Below are positions 1 through 6,530 of a stretch of DNA of 64,000 nt, in pieces. How positions within the stretch are numbered: position 1 is the stretch's first letter; the number at the start of each line of letters is the position of its first letter. The notes under the pieces are model-generated. The model was not told where the DNA came from. It made no database searches and saw only the letters and a list, made by a program, of their open reading frames with translations. Origin of the DNA: JAMXLO01 sp963832895 (GTDB taxonomy: Bacteria; Pseudomonadota; Alphaproteobacteria; Acetobacterales; Acetobacteraceae); the NCBI GenBank assembly GCA_963832895.1, contig CAWHVQ010000021.1, forward strand, positions 620,001 to 684,000, in the 5' to 3' direction. Made by a program: the position numbers and the translations under genes.

Positions 1-353
1 CGGCTGTCGATCGCAACCCAGAGCTGCCGCTCGGCGAGAAAAGGCAGCGAATCGGCAAGCGCCTCCCCTACCGTCACGCCGACGACCGGCACACCGGCGG
101 CCAGCGCGATGCCATGTGCCAGGGCGAGGCCGGCACGGATCCCGGTGAAGCTGCCTGGTCCCACGGTCACCGCCACGAGGTCCAGCGAAACCGCGGTCAT
201 CGCGGCTTCCCGCAGGACGTCTCTGGCCATCACGGGCAGCAGAGCGGCGTGACCTTGGGCGGTCTCAATCTGGCGCGCGGACAGCACCTCGCTATCCGCC
301 ACGATGGCGGCCGCACATCGCGCGAGGGCGGCGTCGAGCGCCAGGATAAGCAT
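1..353 (-). CDS. tsaB: tRNA threonylcarbamoyladenosine biosynthesis protein TsaB, 3' part missing at window edge
   Basis: TsaB is the non-catalytic dimerisation partner of TsaD in the complex that puts the threonylcarbamoyl group on A37 of ANN-decoding tRNAs. The visible N-terminal ~117 residues begin MLILALDAALARC, the ASKHA-type first strand. They contain the family signature VGPGSFTGIRAG near residues 64-74, followed by the hydrophobic helix ALAHGIALAAGVPVVGV. The start is the ATG at 353-351. No stop is present before base 1, so the gene runs off the left edge. It leads downstream away from the window. The energising partner tsaE lies about 4 kb to the right on the other strand, so the t6A genes are near but not co-transcribed. 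Confidence 0.9.
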   Translation of the reverse strand, partial: MLILALDAALARCAAAIVADSEVLSARQIETAQGHAALLPVMARDVLREAAMTAVSLDLVAVTVGPGSFTGIRAGLALAHGIALAAGVPVVGVTVGEALADSLPFLAERQLWVAIDS

Positions 354-373
354 GTCAGTAGAGCGGGAAAAGC

Positions 374-961
374 CTACAGCAGGACACACGCTTCGTCGAA
401 GTCGAGGCGCGGCGACCGCGGGAACAGCCCAGCGGGATCGCCATGGCCGATGTTGCACAGGAAGTTGGACCGCCAGCCCCGATCGGCCAGAAACAGCTCG
501 TCCACCATGGCATTGTCGAAGCCGGACATCGCCCCGATATCCAGCCCCAGCGCTCGCGCGACCAGGATCAGATAAGCGCCTTGCAGCGTGCCGTTGCGGA
601 ATGCCGTCGTGGCGGCAAGCGAATCGTTGCCGGCGAACCAGGACGTCGCATCCGGATTGTGCGGGAACAGTTCTGGCAATTTCTCGTAGAACTTTGGATC
701 GTAAGCTACGATCGCCGTCACCGGCGCCGCCATCGTCTTGTCGTGGTTGCCACTCGACAGCGCCGGCGCAAGCTTCTGCTTCGCCTCCTCGGTCCGCAGG
801 AACAGAAAACGGGCGGGCGAGCAGTTGGCCGAGGTCGGGCCCTGCTTCAGCAGGTTGTGCAGCTCCCTCAGCTCGTCGTCGGTGACCGGCTGGTCGGTGA
901 ACTTGTTATGGCTGCGCGCCTCGCGGAGCAGCAGGTCGAGCCCAGCGGCGTCGAGCGCCAT
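374..961 (-). CDS. RutE/HadB-type nitroreductase (probable malonic semialdehyde reductase)
   Basis: A 195-residue protein of the FMN-dependent nitroreductase family, RutE-like branch. In E. coli RutE reduces malonic semialdehyde to 3-hydroxypropionate during pyrimidine-ring catabolism. Seen here: the N-terminal FMN-binding stretch RSHNKFTDQPVTDDELREL, the GPTSANCSPARFLFL segment (about residues 41-55) and the C-terminal run CNIGHGDPAGLFPRSPRLDF, all characteristic of this branch. Length matches RutE (about 196 aa). No other rut genes are nearby, so the pyrimidine role is family knowledge only; a general NAD(P)H nitroreductase is possible. Its ATG is 3 bases after the stop of the NifU-like gene, so the two are probably co-transcribed. 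Confidence 0.85.
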   Translation of the reverse strand: MALDAAGLDLLLREARSHNKFTDQPVTDDELRELHNLLKQGPTSANCSPARFLFLRTEEAKQKLAPALSSGNHDKTMAAPVTAIVAYDPKFYEKLPELFPHNPDATSWFAGNDSLAATTAFRNGTLQGAYLILVARALGLDIGAMSGFDNAMVDELFLADRGWRSNFLCNIGHGDPAGLFPRSPRLDFDEACVLL

Positions 962-964
962 CGC

Positions 965-1525
965 TCAGAGATCGACCTGCTCGACCGCGACGACCTCCGG
1001 CACGAAATGACGCAGCATGTTCTCGATGCCATGCTTCAGCGTCGCGCTTGAGGATGGGCAGCCGGAGCACGCGCCCTGCATGTGCAACTTCACCACGCCC
1101 TCGCGATAACCGCGGAACACGATGTCGCCGCCGTCGCCGGCCACCGCCGGGCGGACACGCGTGTCGAGCAGCTCCCTGATCTGGGCGACGATCTCCTCGT
1201 CTTCGGGAGCAATCTCCTCGACCAGCTCCTCGTCGGCGTTGCCCTCGATCACCGGGCGGCCGGCGACGAAGTGCTCCATGATACCGGCGAGCACCTGCGG
1301 CTTCAGTGCCTGCCACTCGGTGTCGTCGGTCTTGGTGACGGTGATGAAGTCGCCGCCCAGGAATACACGCGCGACGCCGGGGAGAGCGAACAGGGCACCG
1401 GCCAGTGGGCTGCGCTCGGCCGAAAGCGGCGAAGCGAAGTCAGCCGTGCCGGCACCCATCACGTAGCGGCCGGGCAGGAATTTCAGGGTCGCGGGATTGG
1501 GTGTGCCTTCGGTCTCGATGAACAT
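965..1525 (-). CDS. NifU family iron-sulfur carrier protein (Nfu type)
   Basis: A 186-residue Nfu protein that receives and passes on [4Fe-4S] clusters to apo-enzymes. Seen here: the N-terminal Nfu_N domain beginning MFIETEGTPNPATLKFLPG (residues 1 to ~88) and the C-terminal NifU-like domain with the CxxC cluster ligands C153 and C156 in GACSGCPSS. This two-domain layout is the mitochondrial/alphaproteobacterial NFU1 form. The start is the ATG at 1525. It sits 3 bases upstream of the nitroreductase and downstream of a strong hairpin (1533-1583) that separates it from the amidotransferase-like gene. Housekeeping Fe-S assembly is the likely role; the client enzymes cannot be read from context. 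Confidence 0.92.
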   Translation of the reverse strand: MFIETEGTPNPATLKFLPGRYVMGAGTADFASPLSAERSPLAGALFALPGVARVFLGGDFITVTKTDDTEWQALKPQVLAGIMEHFVAGRPVIEGNADEELVEEIAPEDEEIVAQIRELLDTRVRPAVAGDGGDIVFRGYREGVVKLHMQGACSGCPSSSATLKHGIENMLRHFVPEVVAVEQVDL

Positions 1526-1532
1526 GAAGCTG

Positions 1533-1583
1533 CCTACCCTACTGGTGGTCGGGAAACCGGACCGCTGCGGTCCGGTCGGTAGG
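1533..1583. terminator. Strong intergenic hairpin between the amidotransferase gene and nfu
   Basis: A perfect 9-bp stem (ACCGGACCG at 1556-1564 against CGGTCCGGT at 1568-1576) with a CTG loop is nested inside a second inverted pair, CCTACC (1533-1538) and GGTAGG (1578-1583). It fills half of the 116-base gap between two minus-strand genes. No T-run follows on the minus strand, so a Rho-independent terminator is only one reading; an mRNA processing or stabilising stem at the nfu 5' end is the other. Confidence 0.5.
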
Positions 1584-1641
1584 CGTTACATCGGTGGAAA
1601 CGGGCGCGATGACAAGAGCCGATCGCCGGAGGGGCCGGCCG

Positions 1642-2517
1642 TCAGTCTGCGGCTGCCGCCATGCCACCCATGCGGCCATCCTCGGCATAGGCGTGCACAG
1701 CGGCGGCGAAATCGTCGAAGATCCCGTGGGAGACGATGTCGGTCCGCCAGTCGTTCTCCGGATGCCATTGGATTCCGACAGCGAATCCGGGCACCGGCCC
1801 GGCGGCGGTCGCCAGCACATGCACCGCTTCGATCGTGCCGTCGGGTGCGGTGCCTTCCACGCGGACACCAGGGGCCAATTTGTTGACGCCCTGGTTGTGC
1901 AGCGAATTCACGGCGATCTCGCTGGCCCCCGACAAGCGGTGCAGCCAGCCACCGGGCGTCACGCGGATGGCGTGCGCCTTGCCGATCCGTACCTCACGCG
2001 AGGCGATCATCGGCGAGGAGTGGTCGATCCGGTCCGGCAGGTCCTGGAGCCTCTGATGCAGCGAACCGCCCAGTGCCACGTTCAGTTCCTGGAAGCCGCG
2101 GCAGATCGCCAGCACCGGCACCCCCCGCGCCACGGCGGCACGGATCAGAGGCAGCGTGGTGCTGTCGCGCGCCATGTCCTCCCAGGTGCCGTCCGCGTGT
2201 GGCGGGCCGTCATAATAGCTCGGATGCACGTTGGAGCGGCTGCCGGTGAGCATGATGCCGTCGAGGTGCTCGAGCAGGGTTTCGATATCGGCGGTCGGCC
2301 CGTTGGCCGGGATCAGCACCGGCACAGCGTGCACAAGCTGATCACTCACCTCGACATAGGTATTGGAGGCGGCGTGGTTCGGCATGCCGAAAATGCCGAA
2401 CTGTTTGGTGCAGCAGCTGATGCCGACGAGCGGCTTGACAACCCGGGGCGACCTCATTGGAAGAATAATCTGTGATTTTCGCGGCGAAAAGAAGACTCTT
2501 TCTACGATGGCAGGCAT
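1642..2517 (-). CDS. Gamma-glutamyl-gamma-aminobutyrate hydrolase family protein (class I glutamine amidotransferase fold)
   Basis: A peptidase C26 / PuuD-like hydrolase. Family members cleave gamma-glutamyl amides, as in putrescine catabolism. Seen here (numbered from the ATG at 2517): DGIMLTGSRSNVHPSYY (87-102), the nucleophile motif LAICRGFQELN with C139, and the His-Glu pair in GIQWHPEND (H252, E254). These complete the Cys-His-Glu triad. Two starts are possible. The ATG at 2517 has GGAG upstream; a second ATG at 2457 begins MRSPRVVKPLVGISC, which is closer to where the family fold starts. No polyamine genes flank it, so the substrate is unknown. Confidence 0.87.
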   Translation of the reverse strand: MPAIVERVFFSPRKSQIILPMRSPRVVKPLVGISCCTKQFGIFGMPNHAASNTYVEVSDQLVHAVPVLIPANGPTADIETLLEHLDGIMLTGSRSNVHPSYYDGPPHADGTWEDMARDSTTLPLIRAAVARGVPVLAICRGFQELNVALGGSLHQRLQDLPDRIDHSSPMIASREVRIGKAHAIRVTPGGWLHRLSGASEIAVNSLHNQGVNKLAPGVRVEGTAPDGTIEAVHVLATAAGPVPGFAVGIQWHPENDWRTDIVSHGIFDDFAAAVHAYAEDGRMGGMAAAAD

Positions 2518-2550
2518 GAAACTCCGGTAAAGATGATCGATGGCTCACCT

Positions 2551-3180
2551 TTAGCCCGGCGCCAACGCGCGCGGATCGATGAATTGGAACAACTTCTGGT
2601 CGAACTGCCCGCCGAGCTCCGCGTTGTAGAGCGTCACCCGGGTTTCCTGGCGCTGGGCGTCCAGCACCGTCCATTGCCGCAAGGTAATCGGGTTGTCCGC
2701 GAAGACGAGGGTCAGCGTCCCATCGCCCGGTGAGGCAGTGCGGACCAGGCTAACTTCGATCTGCCCCGGCAGATGCTGCATGCCGGTGACGGTCACGTCG
2801 CCCTGCAGCCGGACATGATCGGCCAGGAGGATGCCGAGCGGTGTCTTGCCGATCGGAATATTGCTGGTCTGGTTCAATGACTTGTCGTTGAACACGACCA
2901 GCCCGTGGCCGGCCACCAGCAAGAGCGGGCTGGGCGGATCGTATTGGAATCGCATGCGGCCTGGGCGATCCAGCCAGACGGTTCCCTGGCTGAGTGCTCC
3001 ATTGGGCGCAACCTGGAGAAAGTGCGCCTTCAGCGTGCGAAGACCGTCGAGATAGGTCTCGATTCGTCCCAGGTCAGCCTTGTCCTGTGGGCTCGGCTGG
3101 AAGCCGGGCTGTGCCAGCGCCTGCACCGAGCCGAACAGCAGCGGGGCGAGCGAAAGGCGAAGCAGGATGCGTCGATTCAT
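2551..3180 (-). CDS. lolA: Outer-membrane lipoprotein carrier LolA-like protein
   Basis: A 209-residue periplasmic protein of the LolA fold, which ferries lipoproteins from LolCDE to the outer membrane. Seen here: an N-terminal signal peptide (RRILLRLSLAPLLFGSVQALA, cleavage about residue 24), then the LolA half-barrel with ETYLDGLRTLKAHFLQ, the characteristic GTVWLDRPGRMRFQYDPP turn and LLVAGHGLVVFND. It is followed after 33 bases by the amidotransferase-like gene on the same strand. In many alphaproteobacteria lolA sits downstream of ftsK; here ftsK is not in the window. Start choice is the ATG at 3180, which gives a complete signal peptide. Confidence 0.88.
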   Translation of the reverse strand: MNRRILLRLSLAPLLFGSVQALAQPGFQPSPQDKADLGRIETYLDGLRTLKAHFLQVAPNGALSQGTVWLDRPGRMRFQYDPPSPLLLVAGHGLVVFNDKSLNQTSNIPIGKTPLGILLADHVRLQGDVTVTGMQHLPGQIEVSLVRTASPGDGTLTLVFADNPITLRQWTVLDAQRQETRVTLYNAELGGQFDQKLFQFIDPRALAPG

Positions 3181-3228
3181 GGGCCGGATGTGGCGCCGCT
3201 CAAACCGGTTTGCAATTCTGCCCGGCCA

Positions 3229-4242
3229 TCATCCCGCCGGCACGCCCTTTGTGGTCGAATATTCGAAGTGCAGCGCTTTTCCGGGATGCACCACGCCGTG
3301 GATCGCATGAGCGGCGACCGCGGCCTCGCTGAAGCCCTGCAGGATGAGCTTCAGCTTGCCCGGGTAGGTTGCCACGTCGCCGATCGCGAACACGCCCGGC
3401 AGCGACGTCAGGCACGTCGCCGGATCGACCTTCAGGTGATGCACTTCGCGGTCCAGGCCCCACGCGGTGATCGGCCCGAGATCCATCGACAGCCCGAAGA
3501 ACGGCAGCAGCACATCAGCCTGCAGCAATCGGGTCTCGCCCTGCAGCGTGGCCACTTCGACGGCGTGCAGCACGCCGTCAGCGCCATGCAAAGCGTGCAA
3601 CTGATACGGGATGACCAGCTCGATCTCTCCATTGCGAGCCACCCTATCGAGCTGATCCGCACTCTCCGGCGCGGCGCGGAATTTCGCCCGCCGGTGCACC
3701 ACGGCGACGTGCGCGATCTCGCGCAGCGCCAACGCCCAGTCCACCGCGGAGTCGCCACCGCCGGCGATCACCACACGTTTGCCTCGCAGGTCGTCGCGAC
3801 GGCGCACATAGTACTGAATGGCGCCTGAAGCCTCGAACTGCGCGAGCCCTTCGAGCGGTGGACGATTGGGGCCGAAGGCGCCGGCGCCGGCAGCAATCAC
3901 CACGGCCTTGGACCGCACGGTATCGCCCTGGTCGGTGGTCAGCACGAATGCTCCGGGCGCACCCGCCAGTCCTGTCACGCGGCGCCCGAGCAGGCGCGTT
4001 GCATGGAACGGTGCGATCTGGCGTTCGAGCTGGGTGACCAGTTCACCCGCGTCGATCGCGGGATGCGCGGGGATGTCGTAGATCGGCTTTTCCGGATAGA
4101 GCGCAGCGCATTGCCCACCGACCTCCGACAACGCATCGATCAGGACGCAGGAGAGCTTCAGCATGCCAAGTTCGAAAACTGCGAACAGACCCACGGGGCC
4201 GGCGCCGATGATCGCCACGTCCGTGTCGATGTCGCTTGCCAT
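3229..4242 (-). CDS. Ferredoxin--NADP reductase, thioredoxin-reductase-like type
   Basis: A 337-residue FAD/NAD(P)-binding oxidoreductase of the YumC-like ferredoxin/flavodoxin-NADP reductase group. Seen here: the N-terminal FAD dinucleotide fold AIIGAGPVGLFAVFELG (residues 10-26), the GGQCAALYPEKPIYDIP segment typical of this FNR group, a second NADPH fold VVIAGGGDSAVDWAL and the C-terminal FAD motif GVFAIGDVATYPGK. The redox-active CxxC of true thioredoxin reductases is absent, which separates it from TrxB. It probably supplies or drains electrons of ferredoxin in the cytosol. It is divergent from tsaE; only 64 bases separate the two starts. Confidence 0.9.
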   Translation of the reverse strand: MASDIDTDVAIIGAGPVGLFAVFELGMLKLSCVLIDALSEVGGQCAALYPEKPIYDIPAHPAIDAGELVTQLERQIAPFHATRLLGRRVTGLAGAPGAFVLTTDQGDTVRSKAVVIAAGAGAFGPNRPPLEGLAQFEASGAIQYYVRRRDDLRGKRVVIAGGGDSAVDWALALREIAHVAVVHRRAKFRAAPESADQLDRVARNGEIELVIPYQLHALHGADGVLHAVEVATLQGETRLLQADVLLPFFGLSMDLGPITAWGLDREVHHLKVDPATCLTSLPGVFAIGDVATYPGKLKLILQGFSEAAVAAHAIHGVVHPGKALHFEYSTTKGVPAG

Positions 4243-4306
4243 GCGGAGATCGTCTTAGCCGAGCCTGCTGTTGTCCGCGACTCCGCCGCTCGGGCAGATT
4301 GCTCGC

Positions 4307-4765
4307 ATGCCTGCTGCCGCGACCCGCGTGATCGAACTGCCTGACCTCGCGGCGACGGAGGCTCTGGCGTCCGCGGTTGCCGCGCTGGCGCGGGCAGGGG
4401 ATGCGATCCTGTTGGAGGGCGAACTGGGCGCTGGCAAAAGTGCCTTCGCCCGCGCCTTCCTGCGCGCGGCAAGCGGGGATCCGGGCCTCGAGGTGCCGAG
4501 CCCGACCTTCACCCTGGTGCAGGGCTACGACACGCGGATCGGCAAGGCGCACCACTTCGACCTGTGGCGGCTGGATGGACCGGATGGGCTGGCGGAACTC
4601 GGCTGGGACGACGTCTGCGACGGCGTCGTGCTGGTGGAGTGGCCGGACCGCCTGCGCGCGCTGCGTCCGCACGATGCGTTAACCCTTCAGCTGGATATGA
4701 CTGGAGCATGCAGTCGGAGGGCAGTGCTGTCTGGGTGGCCGGATCGATTGGGCCGGATAGCATGA
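4307..4765 (+). CDS. tsaE: tRNA threonylcarbamoyladenosine biosynthesis ATPase TsaE
   Basis: TsaE is the small P-loop ATPase that drives turnover of the TsaBD complex in t6A synthesis. Seen here (152 aa from the ATG at 4307): Walker A GELGAGKSAF at about residues 38-47, the family motif SPTFTLVQGY, HHFDLWRL and a Walker-B-like VVLVEWPDR. An in-frame ATG at 4271 would add 12 residues with no family similarity, so 4307 is preferred. The stop TGA (4763-4765) overlaps the ATG at 4762 that begins the amgK homology, an ATGA junction typical of translational coupling. Confidence 0.9.
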   Translation: MPAAATRVIELPDLAATEALASAVAALARAGDAILLEGELGAGKSAFARAFLRAASGDPGLEVPSPTFTLVQGYDTRIGKAHHFDLWRLDGPDGLAELGWDDVCDGVVLVEWPDRLRALRPHDALTLQLDMTGACSRRAVLSGWPDRLGRIA

Positions 4766-5785
4766 GCCGCGAGAGGCTTATCGCGGCGTTCGTCCGGGTA
4801 CCATGGGTATGGCGCGGCACGCGCTGAACCGCTGGCACAGGACGCGAGCTTCCGGCGTTACCTCCGGCTGACCGGCGGGCCTCGCGCGGCGGTCCTGATG
4901 GATGCGCCGCCACCTGAGGATATCGGGCCGTTCGTGCGCATCGCCGGGCACCTGGCGGGAATCGGGGTGTCGGTGCCGGAGATATTCGCGGCCGACGAGG
5001 CGGAGGGTCTGCTGCTGGAGGAGGATCTGGGGGATCGGCTGGTGTCGGGTTGGCTGGGTCGCCCTCCCCCCAACCCCTTCCCGCAGGGGGAGGGGGAGGG
5101 CGCTGCGGTAATGATGGCGGCCGTCAACACCTTGCTCGCCATCCAGCGCGCGCCACCACCGGCTGACCTCCCGGCTTGGGATGCCGCAGTGATGGCAACC
5201 ACTGCGCTGGCAACCCTGTTCGACTGGTGGTGGCCGGCGATGTTCGGCGCCAGAGCGCCGAACGCCGTCCGCCAGGACATTGCCGCCGCACTCGAGGCGA
5301 TGCTGGCCCCGATCGCGGCTGGCCCGCTCGGCTTCGTCCACCGCGACTTCTTCGCCGGCAACCTCCTGTGGCTGCCGCAACGTTCGGGCATACGCCGCAT
5401 CGGTGTGCTCGACTTCCAGAATGCGGCCATCGGTCACCCCGCCTACGATCTGGCCTCGCTGCTGCAGGATGGGCGCCGCGACATCCCAGCCGAGCTGGCG
5501 GAGCGCGCCATTGCGCATTACCTGGTCGCCAGGCCTGAACTGGATCGGGCGGCTTTCCACGCCGCCTATGCCGCGTGTGCCGCGCAGCGTCACCTGCGCA
5601 TTGTCGGCCAGTGGGTCCGCCTCGCCCGGCGTGATGGGCGCCCGGCCTATCTGATGCACGGGCCGCGCACCTGGCGTCTGCTGCAGCAGGCACTGCGCGA
5701 GCCGGCCACCACGCCCTTGCGTGAGGCGATGGACCGCTGGATCCCGCCAGATCGGCGCTGCAACCCCCCGGACCTCGCGGCATGA
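4762..5785 (+). CDS. amgK: N-acetylmuramate/N-acetylglucosamine anomeric kinase AmgK, apparent frameshift near its start
   Basis: AmgK phosphorylates recycled MurNAc/GlcNAc at C1; the product is used by MurU, encoded next. Seen here: an aminoglycoside-phosphotransferase fold with HRDFFAGNLLW (catalytic loop) and GVLDFQNAAIG (Mg-binding Asp). The downstream part is open from the ATG at 4898 to 5785, but that ATG lies inside conserved sequence. Homology continues upstream in frame (AEPLAQDASFRRYLRL), with no start codon before a stop. The natural start MSRERLIAAFV at 4762 is in the neighbouring frame, and removing one G from GGG at 4796-4798 joins them into about 340 aa, the normal family length. 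A palindromic repeat is embedded at 5061-5101. It overlaps murU by ATGA. Confidence 0.85.
5061..5101. repeat. GC-rich palindromic element inside the amgK reading frame
   Basis: GCCCTCCCCC (5061-5070) and GGGGGAGGGC (5092-5101) form a perfect 10-bp stem around CAACCCCTTCCCGCA-type sequence. It is read in frame as GRPPPNPFPQGEGEGAA, a low-complexity Pro/Gly/Glu stretch between two conserved parts of the kinase. Similar sequence occurs twice at 9465-9561 and in shortened form at 63017-63051, so this is a member of a dispersed repeat family. Confidence 0.7.
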
Positions 5786-6507
5786 CCCCGCGCGCTGCCA
5801 TGCTGCTGGCCGCTGGCTTCGGCAAACGCATGTTGCCGCTCACCGAACGCACCGCCAAGCCACTGCTGCCACTCGGCGGCCGCGCGCTGATCGATCACGC
5901 ACTCGATCGGCTTGCGGAGGCGGGGGTGGAGACCGTCGTGGTGAATGCCCATTGGCACGCTGATCAGGTGGCGGCGCGCCTCGCTGCACGCACGCACCCA
6001 CGAACCATCCTGCGCCGCGAAGCCTCGCTGCTGGAAACCGGCGGTGGCGTGAAGGCGGCGCTCGACATCCTCGGCGCTGACCCGTTCTTCGTGGTAAACG
6101 GCGATGCGTTCTGGGTGGACGGGCCCCAGCCGGCCCTGGCACGGTTGGCTGCCGCATTCGATCCGGCCCAGGTGGACGGGGTGCTCCTGGTGCATCGCAC
6201 ATTCCAGGTGCATGCCGACGTTGGCCTCGGGGACTTTGCGCTCGACCCCTGGGGCGTGCCGCGCCGGCGCCGCGAGCGCGAGGTGGTGCCGTATCTCTAT
6301 GCCGGTCTGCAGATCATCTCGCCCGGACTGCTCGCCGGAACACCGGACGGGGCGTTCAGCATGAACCAGGCGTGGGACGTCGCCATGGCCGCCGGCCGGC
6401 TGCGCGCGCTGGTGCATGACGGTCTCTGGTTCCATCTCTCGACACCGGCGGACCTGGCCGAGGCCGAGACCATCCTGCATGCCCGGCTGACGGGGGACAC
6501 GCGCTGA
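5782..6507 (+). CDS. murU: N-acetylmuramate-1-phosphate uridylyltransferase MurU (nucleotidyltransferase family)
   Basis: A 241-residue sugar-phosphate nucleotidyltransferase. MurU makes UDP-MurNAc from MurNAc-1-P, bypassing MurA/MurB, so the pair with AmgK is a peptidoglycan-recycling route that gives intrinsic fosfomycin tolerance in bacteria that have it. Seen here: the signature AAMLLAAGFGKRMLPLT (residues 5-21), KPLLPLGGRALIDHALDRL, the metal-site GD in FFVVNGDAFWVD and a compact C-terminus without a left-handed beta-helix, as in MurU. The ATG at 5782 overlaps the amgK stop (ATGA). The next gene, addB, begins immediately downstream. Confidence 0.87.
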   Translation: MTPRAAMLLAAGFGKRMLPLTERTAKPLLPLGGRALIDHALDRLAEAGVETVVVNAHWHADQVAARLAARTHPRTILRREASLLETGGGVKAALDILGADPFFVVNGDAFWVDGPQPALARLAAAFDPAQVDGVLLVHRTFQVHADVGLGDFALDPWGVPRRRREREVVPYLYAGLQIISPGLLAGTPDGAFSMNQAWDVAMAAGRLRALVHDGLWFHLSTPADLAEAETILHARLTGDTR

Positions 6508-6530
6508 ATCTGTTCACCATCCCCGCTGGC

